From Oceanibacterium hippocampi (GTDB lineage Bacteria > Pseudomonadota > Alphaproteobacteria > Sneathiellales > Sneathiellaceae): 64,000 nt of DNA. The translations under genes were made by a program, and so were the position numbers. Below, one piece after another: positions 56,089 to 64,000 of the stretch (positions are counted from its first letter, which is position 1; each line of letters starts with the position of its first letter). The stretch covers positions 310,001 to 374,000 of the forward strand of contig NZ_FWFR01000002.1 of assembly GCF_900172325.1 (NCBI RefSeq). The letters are read 5' to 3'. Under the pieces are notes generated by a model. That model saw nothing but the letters and a program-made list of their open reading frames with translations. It was not told where the DNA came from and ran no database searches.

Positions 56089-56889
56089 CTAGTTGCCTTC
56101 GACCCAGCGATAGCCGAACCCGGGATAATTCTCGATCTTGTTGAACTGCGGATCGATGTCGCGGAATTTCTGACGGATTCTCTTGATGAACGAACGCACG
56201 TTGGCGCGGTAGCCCTCGGCCCCGTAGCCGACCGCGAAATTCGCCCCATGCACGAGGTCGTAGATCTGCCGGTAGGTCAGATCCTCGCCGTTTCGGGTCG
56301 CCATCAACTTGACGATATCGAATTCGGTGAGCGTGAGTTCGACCCGCTCCCCCTTCCAGAAGGCGCGGCCGATATCGGGGCGAAGCTCGAGTTCGCCGCG
56401 AATCACCACATCGCCGGAATTCTCGTTGACGTCGGCCGAGGCGGCGCCCTTGATCCCCTCGAGGATGAGACGCATGCGCCGGGTGATGATGGTGAGGCTG
56501 CGGGACTTGTCGACGAAATCGACCGCGCCGCCGGCGAGTGCGGCTTCCTCGTACATCTCGTCGCTCATCACGGTCAGGAACACGACCGGCAGGTCGTTCC
56601 CGGCGCCACGCATCTCGCGCAACACCTCGAGGCCGTTCTTTTCCGGCATCTTCCAGTCGAGCAGGACGATATCCGCGTCGCCGCCTTCGCCCAGATAGTC
56701 GAGGAATTCCTGGCCGTTGCGGAACTCGGTGACGTGGTAGCCTTCGTCGCTCAGGTTGAAGCCGAGGATCTCGCGAAACGCCTCGTCGTCGTCGACGATA
56801 ACGACACGCCCGCTGGCCAAACTATCCTTTCCCTGCACCGGTTCGGTGCGCAAAGCGGTCAAGGCAGCGCTTTTTTGTTTCATCATCAT
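56089..56889 (-). CDS. OmpR-family response regulator
   Basis: DNA-binding response regulator of 266 residues. Receiver: acidic D33-D35, phosphoacceptor D78 (VLLDWKMP), T106 and K128. Winged-helix output domain in the C-terminal part (VELTLTEFDIVKLMATR to FGYRWVEGN). The ATG triplet at 56889-56883 overlaps the lipoprotein gene by 68 bp. A TTG at 56820 with GGAAAGGA upstream would start at LASGRVVIVDD, 3 bp past the lipoprotein stop region, and is a real alternative. It is the middle gene of lipoprotein-regulator-kinase. Confidence 0.88.
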   Translation of the reverse strand: MMMKQKSAALTALRTEPVQGKDSLASGRVVIVDDDEAFREILGFNLSDEGYHVTEFRNGQEFLDYLGEGGDADIVLLDWKMPEKNGLEVLREMRGAGNDLPVVFLTVMSDEMYEEAALAGGAVDFVDKSRSLTIITRRMRLILEGIKGAASADVNENSGDVVIRGELELRPDIGRAFWKGERVELTLTEFDIVKLMATRNGEDLTYRQIYDLVHGANFAVGYGAEGYRANVRSFIKRIRQKFRDIDPQFNKIENYPGFGYRWVEGN

Positions 56890-57439
56890 CGTCCCCGGTC
56901 TCGATCTCCCACGCCAAGGCACGGTAATCGCCGCTGTCGATGTCCATATAGAAAAACAGGTTCAGGACGCAATCGTCGGCCGAATATTGCCACAGACGCG
57001 AGCCTTCGAGAGTCTCTTTCGATTCCGGTTCGCCGAACAGCAGCACGACGTCCTCCTCGCCCATGCCGCGAAGCCATTCCGGCCGCATGGTGATGCCCGG
57101 CAACGGCGCCCGCGATGCGACAATCGGCGCGGCCTCTTCCGGGGTCGGACGATCCGCGGCCTCGGTTGCCTGCACCGGTGCGGCGTTCGCGCCGCCGGCG
57201 CCCTTCATGGCCGGGTCGTCGTCCAGGCTGTCCTGGCGCGCGCTCTCGGCCGTCGACCCGTCATCCGGGACCTCCGCCGTGGCAACCGGGGCCACCGGCG
57301 CCGGTTCCTGCAGCGACACGTCAATACCTTCGCATCCCGCCAGCAACAAGACGGCAAACAGGGCAACTCCGGCAACATGTCGCGATACGACCCGCCGGTC
57401 GAGGCAATAGAGCATCAACATTCGTCCGAAAAACTGCAT
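56822..57439 (-). CDS. lipoprotein upstream of the two-component system
   Basis: Putative outer-membrane lipoprotein of 205 residues: hydrophobic VAGVALFAVLLLAGC with lipobox LLAGC (Cys near residue 36). A disordered Pro/Ala/Glu linker follows, then a C-terminal domain (EDVVLLFGEPESKETLEGSR, LWQYSADDCVLNLFFYMD) that looks like the SmpA/BamE fold (two conserved cysteines near DDC and KKRC). Start uncertain among ATG 57439, ATG 57421 and GTG 57445. It probably shares the promoter of the response regulator, perhaps as an accessory sensor. Confidence 0.7.
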   Translation of the reverse strand: MQFFGRMLMLYCLDRRVVSRHVAGVALFAVLLLAGCEGIDVSLQEPAPVAPVATAEVPDDGSTAESARQDSLDDDPAMKGAGGANAAPVQATEAADRPTPEEAAPIVASRAPLPGITMRPEWLRGMGEEDVVLLFGEPESKETLEGSRLWQYSADDCVLNLFFYMDIDSGDYRALAWEIETGDDDDETKKRCLDRFAHRTGAGKG

Positions 57440-57926
57440 GTCCACATACCGAGCCCCTCATTCGGCCCGAACATCACGCCCGCGACCCCCCGCCGACGCG
57501 TCGCCAACCGATCACAGCATTGTGGCGCGATCACGGCAAAACACGGCTTCGTGGAACCTTTGTGCCGGCCCGCCCGCTGGTCGGTTCCGGGTCCGGTCCC
57601 ACAGGCCGATTCCGCCTGATACCGCATGGCGAATTTAGGCCGGATACACTTAAGGGGAGGTTAAGCGCGCGGCTTCGGACATGGCGAAAGAGGGGAACGG
57701 CGTCAAGGGTGGAAGACGCCCGCCCGGGGTCGGCCGGAGGTCCTTTTCCGGAGATGGAAGCCCCTTCCCGCCCGGCCGCAGCACGATCCGGACATGGCCT
57801 GTCGTTCCGCGAACAGCGAAGGCGTGCATTGCACGGCATCAACGAGGATCGGAGTTCGCCCGGTCGCGGCGCGCCGGGGATCTCCTCCCTGTCGCCCCGT
57901 GGCCGCCGCACAGCTGGGAGACGATC
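57440..57926. other. 487-bp intergenic region between lipoprotein and stress gene
   Basis: Divergent promoter region. Several frames are open because of high GC, but none has a ribosome site and family match. The universal stress gene has CTGGGAGA just before 57927. I could not assign a promoter or RNA. Confidence 0.5.
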
Positions 57927-58370
57927 ATGTTCGCGCATATCCTGTGTGCCATCGACGGGTCGGAACACGCACGCAAGGCCGCGACCGTGGCGACCGATCT
58001 CGCGGTCCGGCACGGCAGTCGCCTGACCTTCATCACGATCACCCGCGAACTGGCGCTGACCGGCGAACTGAAGCGCTACGTGGAGATCGAGAATCAGTCC
58101 CGGACGCCGCAATACATTCTCGACGAGCGCACCGAGAAGACGCTCGAGGACGCCGCCCGGGGCGCGCGCGAGGCCGGCGTCGCCAAGATCCGAACCGCGG
58201 TCATGACCGGCAAGCCGGCCCGCGATATCGTCGCCTATGCCGACCACCACGATGTCGACCTGACAGTGCTCGGCGCTCGCGGCCTGGGCGAACTCGAGGC
58301 CCTGCTGCTCGGCAGCGTCGCGCACAAGGTGGCCAGCCTCGCGAAGAATTCCGTCCTCGTCGTACGTTGA
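57927..58370 (+). CDS. universal stress protein (UspA family)
   Basis: Single Usp domain of 147 residues. It has the ATP-binding G-box GARGLGELEALLLGSVAHKV (G-X2-G-X9-G-S form), so it is likely an ATP-binding type. It starts FAHILCAIDGSEHARKA. ATG 57927 follows CTGGGAGA; the longer open frame to 57681 lacks a start signal. It lies 106 bp before an MFS gene on the same strand. Confidence 0.87.
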   Translation: MFAHILCAIDGSEHARKAATVATDLAVRHGSRLTFITITRELALTGELKRYVEIENQSRTPQYILDERTEKTLEDAARGAREAGVAKIRTAVMTGKPARDIVAYADHHDVDLTVLGARGLGELEALLLGSVAHKVASLAKNSVLVVR

Positions 58371-58476
58371 CGATGGACAGCCGTCATCGCCGCCGCTAAA
58401 GGCGGCTGGCGCCTCCGGTATGTCGGCGCGGCAACCGCCGACCGGGCCCTGAACGGCCCTTCCAGGGTGTAGCGAG

Positions 58477-59769
58477 ATGATTGCAGCGATCGGCAATTTC
58501 GGGGCGCTCTTCCTGTCGATCGGCATCCTGTTCGCCGGGAACGGATTGCAGAACACGCTGGTCGCGGTTCGCGCCAACCTGGAATCATTTTCCACGACCA
58601 TGATCGGTCTGCTGGTCGCCGGCTACGCGGTCGGCTTCGTGCTCGGCTGCATGGCGACGCCCTGGATGGTCAAGCGGGCGGGTCATATCCGGGCCTTCTC
58701 GGTGCTGACGGCAATGGCCTCGACGGCCTCGATCATCCACGTCCTGGCAATCGATTCGGTGGTCTGGTGGATGCTGCGCTCGCTCACCGGCTTCTGTTTC
58801 GCCGGTCTCTACATGGTCATCGAAAGCTGGCTGAACGAGCAGTCGACGAACGAGAACCGGGGCCGGGTCCTGTCGATCTACGCCACCATCAACCATGTCT
58901 CGGTGGTGATCGGCCAGTTCATCCTGCCGCTTGCCGATCCGCTCGCCTTCACCCTGTTCGGCATCGTCTCGGTGCTGATTTCGCTCGCCCTGGTGCCGGT
59001 CGCGCTGACCGCCAAGCTGCAGCCGGCGGCGCCGCAATCCGTCCGTCTCCGCCTCGGCATGCTGATCCGGGTGTCACCGCTCGGCTTCTTCGGCTGTTTC
59101 ATGTCCGGCATGGCAACGGGCGCCTATTGGGGCCTCGCCCCGGTCTATGCCCAGGCACGCGGCCTGACGGTCGACCAGGTCGCCATGATGATCAGCATCG
59201 CGATCATCGGCGCCGCCATCGCGCAATGGCCGATCGGCAAGCTGTCGGACGTTCTCGACCGCCGCGTTGTTCTGGTCACGGTCACCGGTCTCTGCACCCT
59301 TTCGGCCGGCGGCGTGGTCTATTTCGGCGGCAGTCACCTCGGCATGCTGCTGCTCACCATCTTCATCTACGGCGCGTTGTCCTTCCCGATCTACGCGCTG
59401 GCGGTTGCCCATGCCAACGACCACATGGACCGCGGCGACTTCGTCACCGGCTCAAGCGGGCTGCTGCTGACCTACGGGATCGGGGCGGTCGCCGGCCCGA
59501 TCATCGCCTCGACGATGATGGACCACATCCATTTCCAGATGCTGTTCGGCTTCACCGGTACCTGCTATCTGATTCTCATGCTGTTCGGCATTCGCCGGAT
59601 GTCGCAACGGCAATCGCCGCCGATGGTCGACCAGGCGCCCTTCGTCGTCGCGGTCCCGCAGGCGACCCTGACCACGGAGCTGGACCCGCGAAGCGACGAG
59701 AGCCCGGACGACATGCCGCCGGACGGGGACGCGACGGCCGCCGATGTCACGGAGACCGCCGCCCCCTGA
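58477..59769 (+). CDS. MFS transporter (YcaD-like)
   Basis: Major-facilitator protein of 430 residues with 12 predicted membrane segments, opening LFLSIGILFAGNGLQNTL and with ESWLNEQSTNENRGRVLSIY, the hallmark of the YcaD/UMF-like group. The C-terminal tail (about residue 375 onward) is acidic and disordered. The transported compound is unknown. ATG 58477 is preceded by AGGGTGTAGCGAG. Confidence 0.82.
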   Translation: MIAAIGNFGALFLSIGILFAGNGLQNTLVAVRANLESFSTTMIGLLVAGYAVGFVLGCMATPWMVKRAGHIRAFSVLTAMASTASIIHVLAIDSVVWWMLRSLTGFCFAGLYMVIESWLNEQSTNENRGRVLSIYATINHVSVVIGQFILPLADPLAFTLFGIVSVLISLALVPVALTAKLQPAAPQSVRLRLGMLIRVSPLGFFGCFMSGMATGAYWGLAPVYAQARGLTVDQVAMMISIAIIGAAIAQWPIGKLSDVLDRRVVLVTVTGLCTLSAGGVVYFGGSHLGMLLLTIFIYGALSFPIYALAVAHANDHMDRGDFVTGSSGLLLTYGIGAVAGPIIASTMMDHIHFQMLFGFTGTCYLILMLFGIRRMSQRQSPPMVDQAPFVVAVPQATLTTELDPRSDESPDDMPPDGDATAADVTETAAP

Positions 59770-59784
59770 CGGAACGCAGCCGGC

Positions 59785-60033
59785 TCAGAGCGTGCCGCGC
59801 ATCACCTCGCAGCTGTCGAATGAGTCCTGCCTGAGCGAGGCCACCCGCTCGGCCGGCAGGGCGAAGCGCTTCGCGATCTCCTGATCGGTCAGAACCTTGG
59901 TCATCGCCGCACGCCACAGGATCTCGTTCACTTCGCCGCAGGCGGCTTCGGCGGTCAAAGGGGCAACGACTGGAACGGTTTCGTCAGCGTCGAGCGCCGG
60001 TCGGACCGGCTGTGCGATGGCCTGGCTCGCCAT
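59785..60033 (-). CDS. small hypothetical protein
   Basis: Protein of 82 residues that I do not recognise. It has Cys residues at about 32 and 74 and a helical middle (NEILWRAAMTKVLTDQEIAK). The strong GGAGGAGAGATGCC site before ATG 60033 argues that it is real. It converges with the MFS gene (15 bp apart) and is the only gene reading left here; the upstream DNA (60124-60200) is AT-rich and may hold its promoter. Confidence 0.6.
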   Translation of the reverse strand: MASQAIAQPVRPALDADETVPVVAPLTAEAACGEVNEILWRAAMTKVLTDQEIAKRFALPAERVASLRQDSFDSCEVMRGTL

Positions 60034-60200
60034 GGCATCTCTCCTCCATCGGATAGGGTCCCTCCGCCGCATCGGCAGGCCGGACCGGGTTCGACCGACA
60101 TCAACGATCGGCTACAACCGAAAGTTAGGCTCCCCGCCGAGTCATTGCAATCTTTTCTTGATAATTTCTCAACATTTTCTGTTTGTATGAATCGCGCCGC

Positions 60201-61502
60201 TCAGAAGAAGGTCCGGATCGCACCGCTGATCGAATAATCGGCTTCCCTGAGATAAACGAGCTGCCAGCGGTCGAACGTCGTGCAGGGATGGGACACCCCG
60301 AAGCCGACCAGATCGCCGACCGCCAGCGCCGCGTCCTCCGGTATCCGCAGATAGGCATGCTGATCGTTGAGACCGCTGACCCGCCAGCCCTCCGGCGCGG
60401 CGCGTGCGCCCTCGCCCGCACGGGCGACATGCCACGGCACCGGCAGGTCTGCATCAAAGGAGACGTCGCGCCTGCCCATGGTGCAGATGGCAAGACCGGG
60501 CTCGGGACGCGACTGCACCATTGCCCAGACCTCGAGCGCCGGACGTAGGCCCTCGCCGAGCGAGCCCGCTTCCGGGGTGCGATGACGGAGCTGCTCGAAA
60601 TAGTCGCGATACATCCGCGAATCGTGAGTCAGGTAGCACCCGCTCCTGATTACCGTTAGCACCGGCGCGCCGATCCGGGCGGCGGCGAGATCGCCGGCCA
60701 CGATGTCGAAGAAGGCCGAGCCGCCGGCGCTCAGGATCACCGGCCCGTCGCCGAACGCGCCATCGGCGGCAAGCAGCGTCGCCGCCTCGACGATGCGCGC
60801 CGAGAAGGCCCGTATGTTGCGATCCCGTGCGGCCGCGTCAGCCCCCGCGATCATCCCCTCGAAGCCCTCGACGCCGGCGAGCGAAAGGGCGCCGCCCGCC
60901 TCGCGAACCGCCGCCCGGACCGCCTGCACCTGTTCGAGGTTCCGGCATCCGGTCCGCCCGCCTTCGTATCCGATCTCGAGCAGCAGCCGGAGCGGCCGTC
61001 CCAACCCTGCCGCGCGGTGGCGGGCGGCGAGGCGTGCTGCGAGCGCCGGGCTGTCGACCAGCGAATAGAACTCGAAATCCGGATCGCCCGCCATCTGGTC
61101 CAGGACGTAGGCGATCGACGCCTCGTCGACGAGCTGGTTCGCCATGACGACGCGGCCGATGCCATGATCCCGGCAGACCTTCAGTTGCTGGGCCGTCGCC
61201 ACCGTGATCGCCCAGGCGCCGTCCGCAAGCTGGCGATGGAACAGCGCCGGGCTCATCGTCGTCTTGCCGTGCGGCGCGATGCGGACCCCGAAAGCCTCGG
61301 TAAAGCGGCGCATCCAGTCACTGTTGTGCTCGAGAGCGGCACGGTCGATCACGGCCACCGGGAACGGCAGGTCGCCCCGCAACAGGTTGAGACCGAGGCT
61401 GCCGATCTCGCCGAGCGCGACCGACGGACGGGCCGGCGGGTAGCCCTTGATCCGGCCATCGACGATGAAGGCGTTCAACGTTTCGCTGATATCGGAGGCC
61501 AT
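60201..61502 (-). CDS. D-threonine aldolase-fold PLP enzyme (amino acid deaminase-like)
   Basis: Protein of 433 residues in the alanine-racemase N-terminal/D-TA family. PLP lysine in RIAPHGKTTMSP (about residue 80), phosphate-binding loop near GYEGGRTGC, and the C-terminal metal-site pair GFGVSHPCTTFDRW (His and Cys that bind the divalent metal in D-threonine aldolase and D-serine dehydratase). The extra LNLLRGDLPFP start is typical of the amino acid deaminase subgroup. Substrate (a D-hydroxy amino acid) is not certain. Confidence 0.82.
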   Translation of the reverse strand: MASDISETLNAFIVDGRIKGYPPARPSVALGEIGSLGLNLLRGDLPFPVAVIDRAALEHNSDWMRRFTEAFGVRIAPHGKTTMSPALFHRQLADGAWAITVATAQQLKVCRDHGIGRVVMANQLVDEASIAYVLDQMAGDPDFEFYSLVDSPALAARLAARHRAAGLGRPLRLLLEIGYEGGRTGCRNLEQVQAVRAAVREAGGALSLAGVEGFEGMIAGADAAARDRNIRAFSARIVEAATLLAADGAFGDGPVILSAGGSAFFDIVAGDLAAARIGAPVLTVIRSGCYLTHDSRMYRDYFEQLRHRTPEAGSLGEGLRPALEVWAMVQSRPEPGLAICTMGRRDVSFDADLPVPWHVARAGEGARAAPEGWRVSGLNDQHAYLRIPEDAALAVGDLVGFGVSHPCTTFDRWQLVYLREADYSISGAIRTFF

Positions 61503-61589
61503 TGGCTTCTCCTCGCGCTCCGGGCTGACCGGCAGACCGTAGGAAAGGATATCGCCACCGTCAACGCAGGCCCGGAGGCAGCGGGCCGA

Positions 61590-62984
61590 TCAGGCCGGCA
61601 CGTCCCGCCGCTGCGTCCGGACAGCCTCAAGGGTCTCGACGAAGCGGTTCCGCCAGTCGTGCACGTCGTAGCGGAACAGCCGGCCGAGCAGTGACTGGTG
61701 ACGGTTGCGCCGCTCCTCGAAGGACATGTGCAGGGCCTTCTGAAGCGCGTCGACAACATCGGCGCTGTCGTAGGGATTGACGATCAGCGCCGCATCCATG
61801 TCCTCCGCCGCGCCGGCAAAGCGCGACAGCACGAGGACGCCCGGGTCTTCCGACGGCTGGGCGACGATATATTCCTTGGCCACAAGGTTCATGCCGTCGC
61901 GGAACGGTGTGACCAGGCCGACCCGGCTCGCCCGGTAGAGACCGGCAAGCGCGGTGCGGGTATAGAGCCGGTTGGTGTAGCGGATCGGGTTCCAGTCATA
62001 TTCGGCAAGCCGGCCGTTGATGCGCCCGGCGGCGGCCTCGAGTTCGTGCCGCATCTCGATATATTCCGGCACGTCGGAGCGCGAGAGCGGCGCGATCTGC
62101 AGCAGGGAGACCCGTCCCTTGTTCTCGGGATAGGCGTCGAACAGTTTCTCGACGGCGCCGAAGCGCTCCAGCAGGCCCTTGGAATAGTCGAGCCTGTCGA
62201 CCCCGATGATCTGCCAGCGCTCGCCGAGCGCGGTGTGCATGCGGTGGTGGATGCGGCGCGCCTCGCGGGAGCGGGTCAGGTCCTCGAATTCCTTGGCGTC
62301 GATCCCGATCGGATAGACCCGTGCCAGGATTCGCCGCCCGAAGGCGCTCATCGAACCGTCGTCGTGAACCTCACCGCCGGCCTCGAACAGCACGTAGTCG
62401 GTGAAGGATCGAAGGTCCGACTGGGTCTGGAAGCCGATGACGTCATAGGCGAACAGGCCGCGCACCAGCGCCTGGTGATTGGGCAGCGTGAGCAGGATCT
62501 CCGATGGCGGCCAGGGAATATGCAGGAAATAGCCCATCGCCTGCTGCTTGCCCATGCGGCGCAGTTCCTCGCCGACCAGCATCAGATGGAAATCGTGCAC
62601 CCAGACGATGTCGTCGTCGGTCAGGAGCGGCGCGACGGCGCGGGCGAAATAGCTGTTCACCCGCTGGTAGCCGGCATAATAGCGCCGGTCGTAGGTCGTC
62701 AGATCGACCCGGTAATGGAACAGCGGCCAGAGCGAGCGGTTGGCGAAGCCGTTGTAATAATCCTCGTAGTCGGTGCGGCTCAGATCGAAGGTCGAATAGG
62801 TCACGCCCTCGTGGGTTTCCTCGGCGACATGCGGGTCGGAAACATCCGCGAACTGACCGCTCCAGCCGACCCAGACGCCGCCGGAATCGGCGAGCGCCGC
62901 CTTGAGCGCCACCGCCAGTCCGCCGGCGGATGCCTTCTTCGATCGATCGGCGACCCGGTTGGACAGGACGATCAGGCGGCTCAC
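61590..62984 (-). CDS. otsA: alpha,alpha-trehalose-phosphate synthase OtsA
   Basis: GT20 glycosyltransferase of 464 residues that makes trehalose-6-phosphate from UDP-glucose and glucose-6-phosphate. [13 protein letters not shown] and GGLAVAL near the N-terminus; [26 protein letters not shown] and the donor-site [11 protein letters not shown] are present, and the usual C-terminal [10 protein letters not shown] motif is complete. GTG start 62984 overlaps the GH15 stop (GTGA). No otsB phosphatase follows; it may lie beyond the right edge. Confidence 0.93.
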   Translation of the reverse strand: MSRLIVLSNRVADRSKKASAGGLAVALKAALADSGGVWVGWSGQFADVSDPHVAEETHEGVTYSTFDLSRTDYEDYYNGFANRSLWPLFHYRVDLTTYDRRYYAGYQRVNSYFARAVAPLLTDDDIVWVHDFHLMLVGEELRRMGKQQAMGYFLHIPWPPSEILLTLPNHQALVRGLFAYDVIGFQTQSDLRSFTDYVLFEAGGEVHDDGSMSAFGRRILARVYPIGIDAKEFEDLTRSREARRIHHRMHTALGERWQIIGVDRLDYSKGLLERFGAVEKLFDAYPENKGRVSLLQIAPLSRSDVPEYIEMRHELEAAAGRINGRLAEYDWNPIRYTNRLYTRTALAGLYRASRVGLVTPFRDGMNLVAKEYIVAQPSEDPGVLVLSRFAGAAEDMDAALIVNPYDSADVVDALQKALHMSFEERRNRHQSLLGRLFRYDVHDWRNRFVETLEAVRTQRRDVPA

Positions 62985-64000
62985 AAAACCTCTCCCCAGC
63001 TTCGACTCAGGCGCATCGCGCAGTTGATGATGCCCACCAACGAGTAGGTCTGCGGAAAGTTCCCCCAGAGCTCGCCGGTGCGCGGCACGTAATCCTCGGA
63101 CAGCAGGCCGAGGCCGTTCCGGCAGCGCAGCATCTCCTCGAAGATCTCCCGCGCCTCCTCGCGTCGCCCCATCATGTCGAGGGCTTCGACATACCAGAAG
63201 GTGCAGATATTGAAGGCCGCGTCCGGGGCGCCGAAGTCGTCCGGCGCATGGTAACGCATCAGGTGGCGGTCGCGGAGCAGATGTCCCTCGATCGCCTCGA
63301 CCGTCTTCACGAACCGCGGGTCGTCCGCCTTCACGAAGCCGACTTCCGCCATGAGCAGCAGGCTGGCGTCGATATCGGTGCCGCCGAAGCTCTCGGTGAA
63401 GGTCTGGCGCTCCTCGTTCCACGCCTCGGTGCAGATCCGTTCGTGGATCTCGTCGGCCCGGTCGCGCCAGTAGGTCGCCCGATCCGTCTTGCCGAGATGG
63501 CCGGCGATCTTCGCCAGCCGATCGCAGGCCGCCCAGCACATCAGGCTCGACGACGTATGGACACGGGCCCGGTAGCGCAGTTCCCACATCCCCGCGTCCG
63601 GCTCGTTATGCAGCCGGAAGGCGCGCTCCCCCATCTTCTCGAGACGGTCGAAATCGGCCTCGCCCGGTCTGCGCAATGGCCGGTGGTCGAAGAAGGACTG
63701 GGTCGCCGCCAGCACCACGTCGCCATAGACGTCGTGCTGCAGATGCTCGTGGGCCTGGTTGCCGACCCGCACCGGGCCCATGCCGCGGTACCCCGGCAGG
63801 GTCTCCACGATCCGTTCCGTCAGGCGGGCTTCCAGCGCGATGCCGTACACCGGCTGCAAATGACCGCCGTCGGCGAGCGCGGTGACGTTGTTCAGGTAGC
63901 GGAGATACTCCTCCATGATATCGACGACGCCGAGCCGGTTCAGCGCGCGCACGACGAAAAAGGCGTCACGCAGCCAGCAGAAGCGATAGTCCCAGTTGCG
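62981..64000 (-). CDS. glycoside hydrolase family 15 protein (5' end beyond window)
   Basis: Visible part of 339 residues, from RNWDYRFCWLRDAFF at the edge to the stop. GH15 landmarks WLRDA and the catalytic-acid region (NEPDAGMWELR) are seen, then FNICTFWYVEALDMMG and RTGELWGNFPQTYSLVGI, which fit the bacterial GH15 that sits next to otsA (trehalase/glucoamylase-like). It is translationally coupled to otsA by a 4-bp overlap. The N-terminal domain lies past 64000. Confidence 0.88.
   Translation of the reverse strand, partial: RNWDYRFCWLRDAFFVVRALNRLGVVDIMEEYLRYLNNVTALADGGHLQPVYGIALEARLTERIVETLPGYRGMGPVRVGNQAHEHLQHDVYGDVVLAATQSFFDHRPLRRPGEADFDRLEKMGERAFRLHNEPDAGMWELRYRARVHTSSSLMCWAACDRLAKIAGHLGKTDRATYWRDRADEIHERICTEAWNEERQTFTESFGGTDIDASLLLMAEVGFVKADDPRFVKTVEAIEGHLLRDRHLMRYHAPDDFGAPDAAFNICTFWYVEALDMMGRREEAREIFEEMLRCRNGLGLLSEDYVPRTGELWGNFPQTYSLVGIINCAMRLSRSWGEVL

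Noticed and set aside
57681-57926. upstream extension of the universal stress protein
   Set aside because: No ribosome site or family similarity; the Usp fold starts at MFAHILCAIDG.

Overview
The window is high-GC, densely packed DNA from an alphaproteobacterium. The strongest pointers are a SufBCDS operon that uses SufU, an FnrN-type regulator with C-X2-C-X7-C spacing, a class GN sortase with its VIT/vWA partner (a pair known mainly from marine proteobacteria), and RutR/PreT pyrimidine genes. A Rhodospirillales-like, probably marine or host-associated organism fits, but the assignment to order is inference. I see no rRNA, tRNA, CRISPR array, phage module or complete insertion sequence.

Layout, left to right. 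1-2.2 kb: a preT-like oxidoreductase (cut by the window edge) divergent from a rutR regulator, with a RutR-type operator between them. 2.2-6.5 kb: a large secreted protein of unknown function and an ABC-F ATPase. 6.8-13.3 kb: an Fe-S assembly operon, Rrf2 regulator-sufB-C-D-S-U-T-A. 13.4-15.7 kb: a membrane protein, a SUMT-type methyltransferase and a GFA-family zinc protein.

15.7-21.7 kb is the most distinctive region. It holds eight tandem paralogues of the RebB ('killing trait') family, the building blocks of R-bodies, which are coiled protein ribbons that unroll explosively. They are flanked on one side by a divergent sigma factor and on the other by an orphan 89-residue IS3 OrfA-like HTH protein without its OrfB partner. 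Hairpins and one clear intrinsic terminator lie between the reb genes and could set subunit ratios.

21.8-34.6 kb is catabolic: a family III CoA-transferase, a DHA2 drug-efflux-type transporter, a fused enoyl-CoA hydratase/3-hydroxyacyl-CoA dehydrogenase, a feruloyl-CoA synthase-like ligase, an SDR, an orphan pseudopilin, a secreted esterase, and a two-subunit molybdenum hydroxylase (IorAB type) with a TetR regulator. Copies of a CTGACC-N3-GGTCAG palindrome sit at the TetR gene and upstream of the hydroxylase genes.

34.7-44.7 kb: an FG-GAP repeat protein, a GNAT-like protein and an fnr gene separated by a perfect FNR box, a YejA-like peptide-binding protein, the sortase and its target, and a P-type cation ATPase. 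44.8-52.1 kb: a 1723-residue RTX adhesin with five 426-bp tandem repeats, divergent from an orphan CpaF ATPase and a PilZ protein. 52.3-64 kb: an aldehyde dehydrogenase, a lipoprotein-response regulator-histidine kinase operon, a universal stress protein, an MFS transporter, a small conserved-looking ORF, a D-threonine-aldolase-fold enzyme, and an otsA-GH15 pair that runs off the right edge.
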